From Verrucomicrobiales bacterium (GTDB lineage Bacteria > Verrucomicrobiota > Verrucomicrobiia > Verrucomicrobiales > DEV007), in contig JACETS010000177.1 of NCBI GenBank assembly GCA_013911195.1, positions 1-5,311 on the forward strand: a stretch of 5,311 bases of DNA, given 5' to 3'. The translations under genes were made by a program, and so were the position numbers. Of this stretch, positions 5,051 to 5,311 are shown piece by piece. The stretch's first letter is position 1, and every line of letters starts with the position of its first letter. The notes below the pieces were generated by a model that worked only from the letters and a program-made list of their open reading frames with translations, was not told the origin of the DNA and did not search any database.

Positions 5051-5311
5051 TTTTCGGAGAGTTTGATTCTGGCTCAGAACGAACGCTGGCGGCGTGGATA
5101 AGACATGCAAGTCGAACGAGATCCTTAGCAAAGCTTGCTTTGCTAAGTCTAGTGGCGAACGGGTGAGTAACACGTGAGCAACCTGCCCAGAAGCAGGGGA
5201 TAAGCCACCGAAAGGTGGTCTAATACCGTATGTGATACCAAGAGGCATCTCTTGGATATTAAAGGGGGGGACCTTCGGGCCTCTCACTTCTGGATGGGCT
5301 CGCGGCCTATC
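5051..5311 (+). rRNA. rrs: 16S ribosomal RNA, 5' part
   Basis: The universal 5' block AGAGTTTGATTCTGGCTCAG begins at 5058, and conserved blocks follow: GAACGCTGGCGGCGTG, ACATGCAAGTCGAACG, GGCGAACGGGTGAGTAACACGTG and, near the edge, GGATGGGCTCGCGGCCTATC. The mature 5' end is placed near 5051 by analogy with E. coli, where about 7 nt precede AGAGTTTG; a few nt of error are possible. Only about 261 nt of roughly 1.5 kb are present. The variable V1 helix is a perfect 9-bp stem (5125-5133 with 5138-5146) capped by CTTG. The sequence style (GAACGAACGCTGG, GATAAGACATGCAAG) suggests Verrucomicrobiota, probably Opitutae, from recall. Confidence 0.97.

Noticed and set aside
5125..5146. Perfect 9-bp inverted repeat with CTTG loop, considered as a terminator or mobile-element end
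   Set aside because: It lies in the V1 variable helix of 16S rRNA, where such a stem is expected.
5039..5287. 82-codon minus-strand open frame and 62-codon plus-strand frame (4978-5166) over the 16S start
   Set aside because: Both overlap conserved 16S rRNA sequence, which explains the lack of stops.
1..5311. CRISPR arrays, insertion sequences, tRNA genes, phage or defence genes
   Set aside because: No direct repeat array, transposase, integrase, tRNA cloverleaf or defence-type domain was seen on either strand.

Overview
The window looks like a piece of a bacterial chromosome from the Verrucomicrobiota, probably the Opitutae/Puniceicoccales side. The main evidence is the start of a 16S rRNA gene at the right edge. 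Its conserved 5' block (AGAGTTTGATTCTGGCTCAG, then GAACGAACGCTGGCGGCGTG and GATAAGACATGCAAGTCGAA) matches what I recall of that phylum. This placement is from memory, not from an alignment. The protein-coding DNA is AT-rich by eye. Three of the four visible gene starts have no clear Shine-Dalgarno sequence.

Layout, left to right. (1) Positions 3-2095, plus strand: the end of an exopolysaccharide/capsule locus. It holds the 3' part of a Wzz/BY-kinase fusion protein (polysaccharide co-polymerase and tyrosine autokinase), then 17 nt later a small secreted polysaccharide export protein with one SLBB domain. (2) Positions 2103-3085, minus strand: a two-gene housekeeping unit, a MoaE-like molybdopterin synthase large subunit followed 14 nt later by pgsA (phosphatidylglycerophosphate synthase). 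It converges on the export gene with only 7 bp between the two stop codons. (3) Positions 3086-3173: an 88-bp AT-rich divergent intergenic region. (4) Positions 3174-4634, plus strand: complete gnd, 6-phosphogluconate dehydrogenase. (5) Positions 4635-5050: no protein gene. This stretch holds a near-consensus sigma70-type rRNA promoter (TTGACC, 16 bp, TATAAT) with a C-rich discriminator and AT-rich upstream DNA, then a structured rRNA leader of about 300 nt with a boxA-like antitermination signal and several hairpins. (6) From about 5051 to the edge: the first ~260 nt of 16S rRNA.

The parts serve ordinary functions: surface polysaccharide assembly and export, acidic phospholipid synthesis, molybdenum cofactor synthesis, the oxidative pentose phosphate pathway and ribosome synthesis. 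I do not see a new defence, mobile or biosynthetic system. The points most worth checking are the rRNA leader, where two hairpins compete for the same bases and the boxA-like element sits in one loop; the MoaE homologue, which has lost the usual Arg of its His-Arg active-site pair; the ~8-residue insertion next to the NADP-binding loop of 6PGDH; and the long tail after the tyrosine cluster of the BY-kinase.
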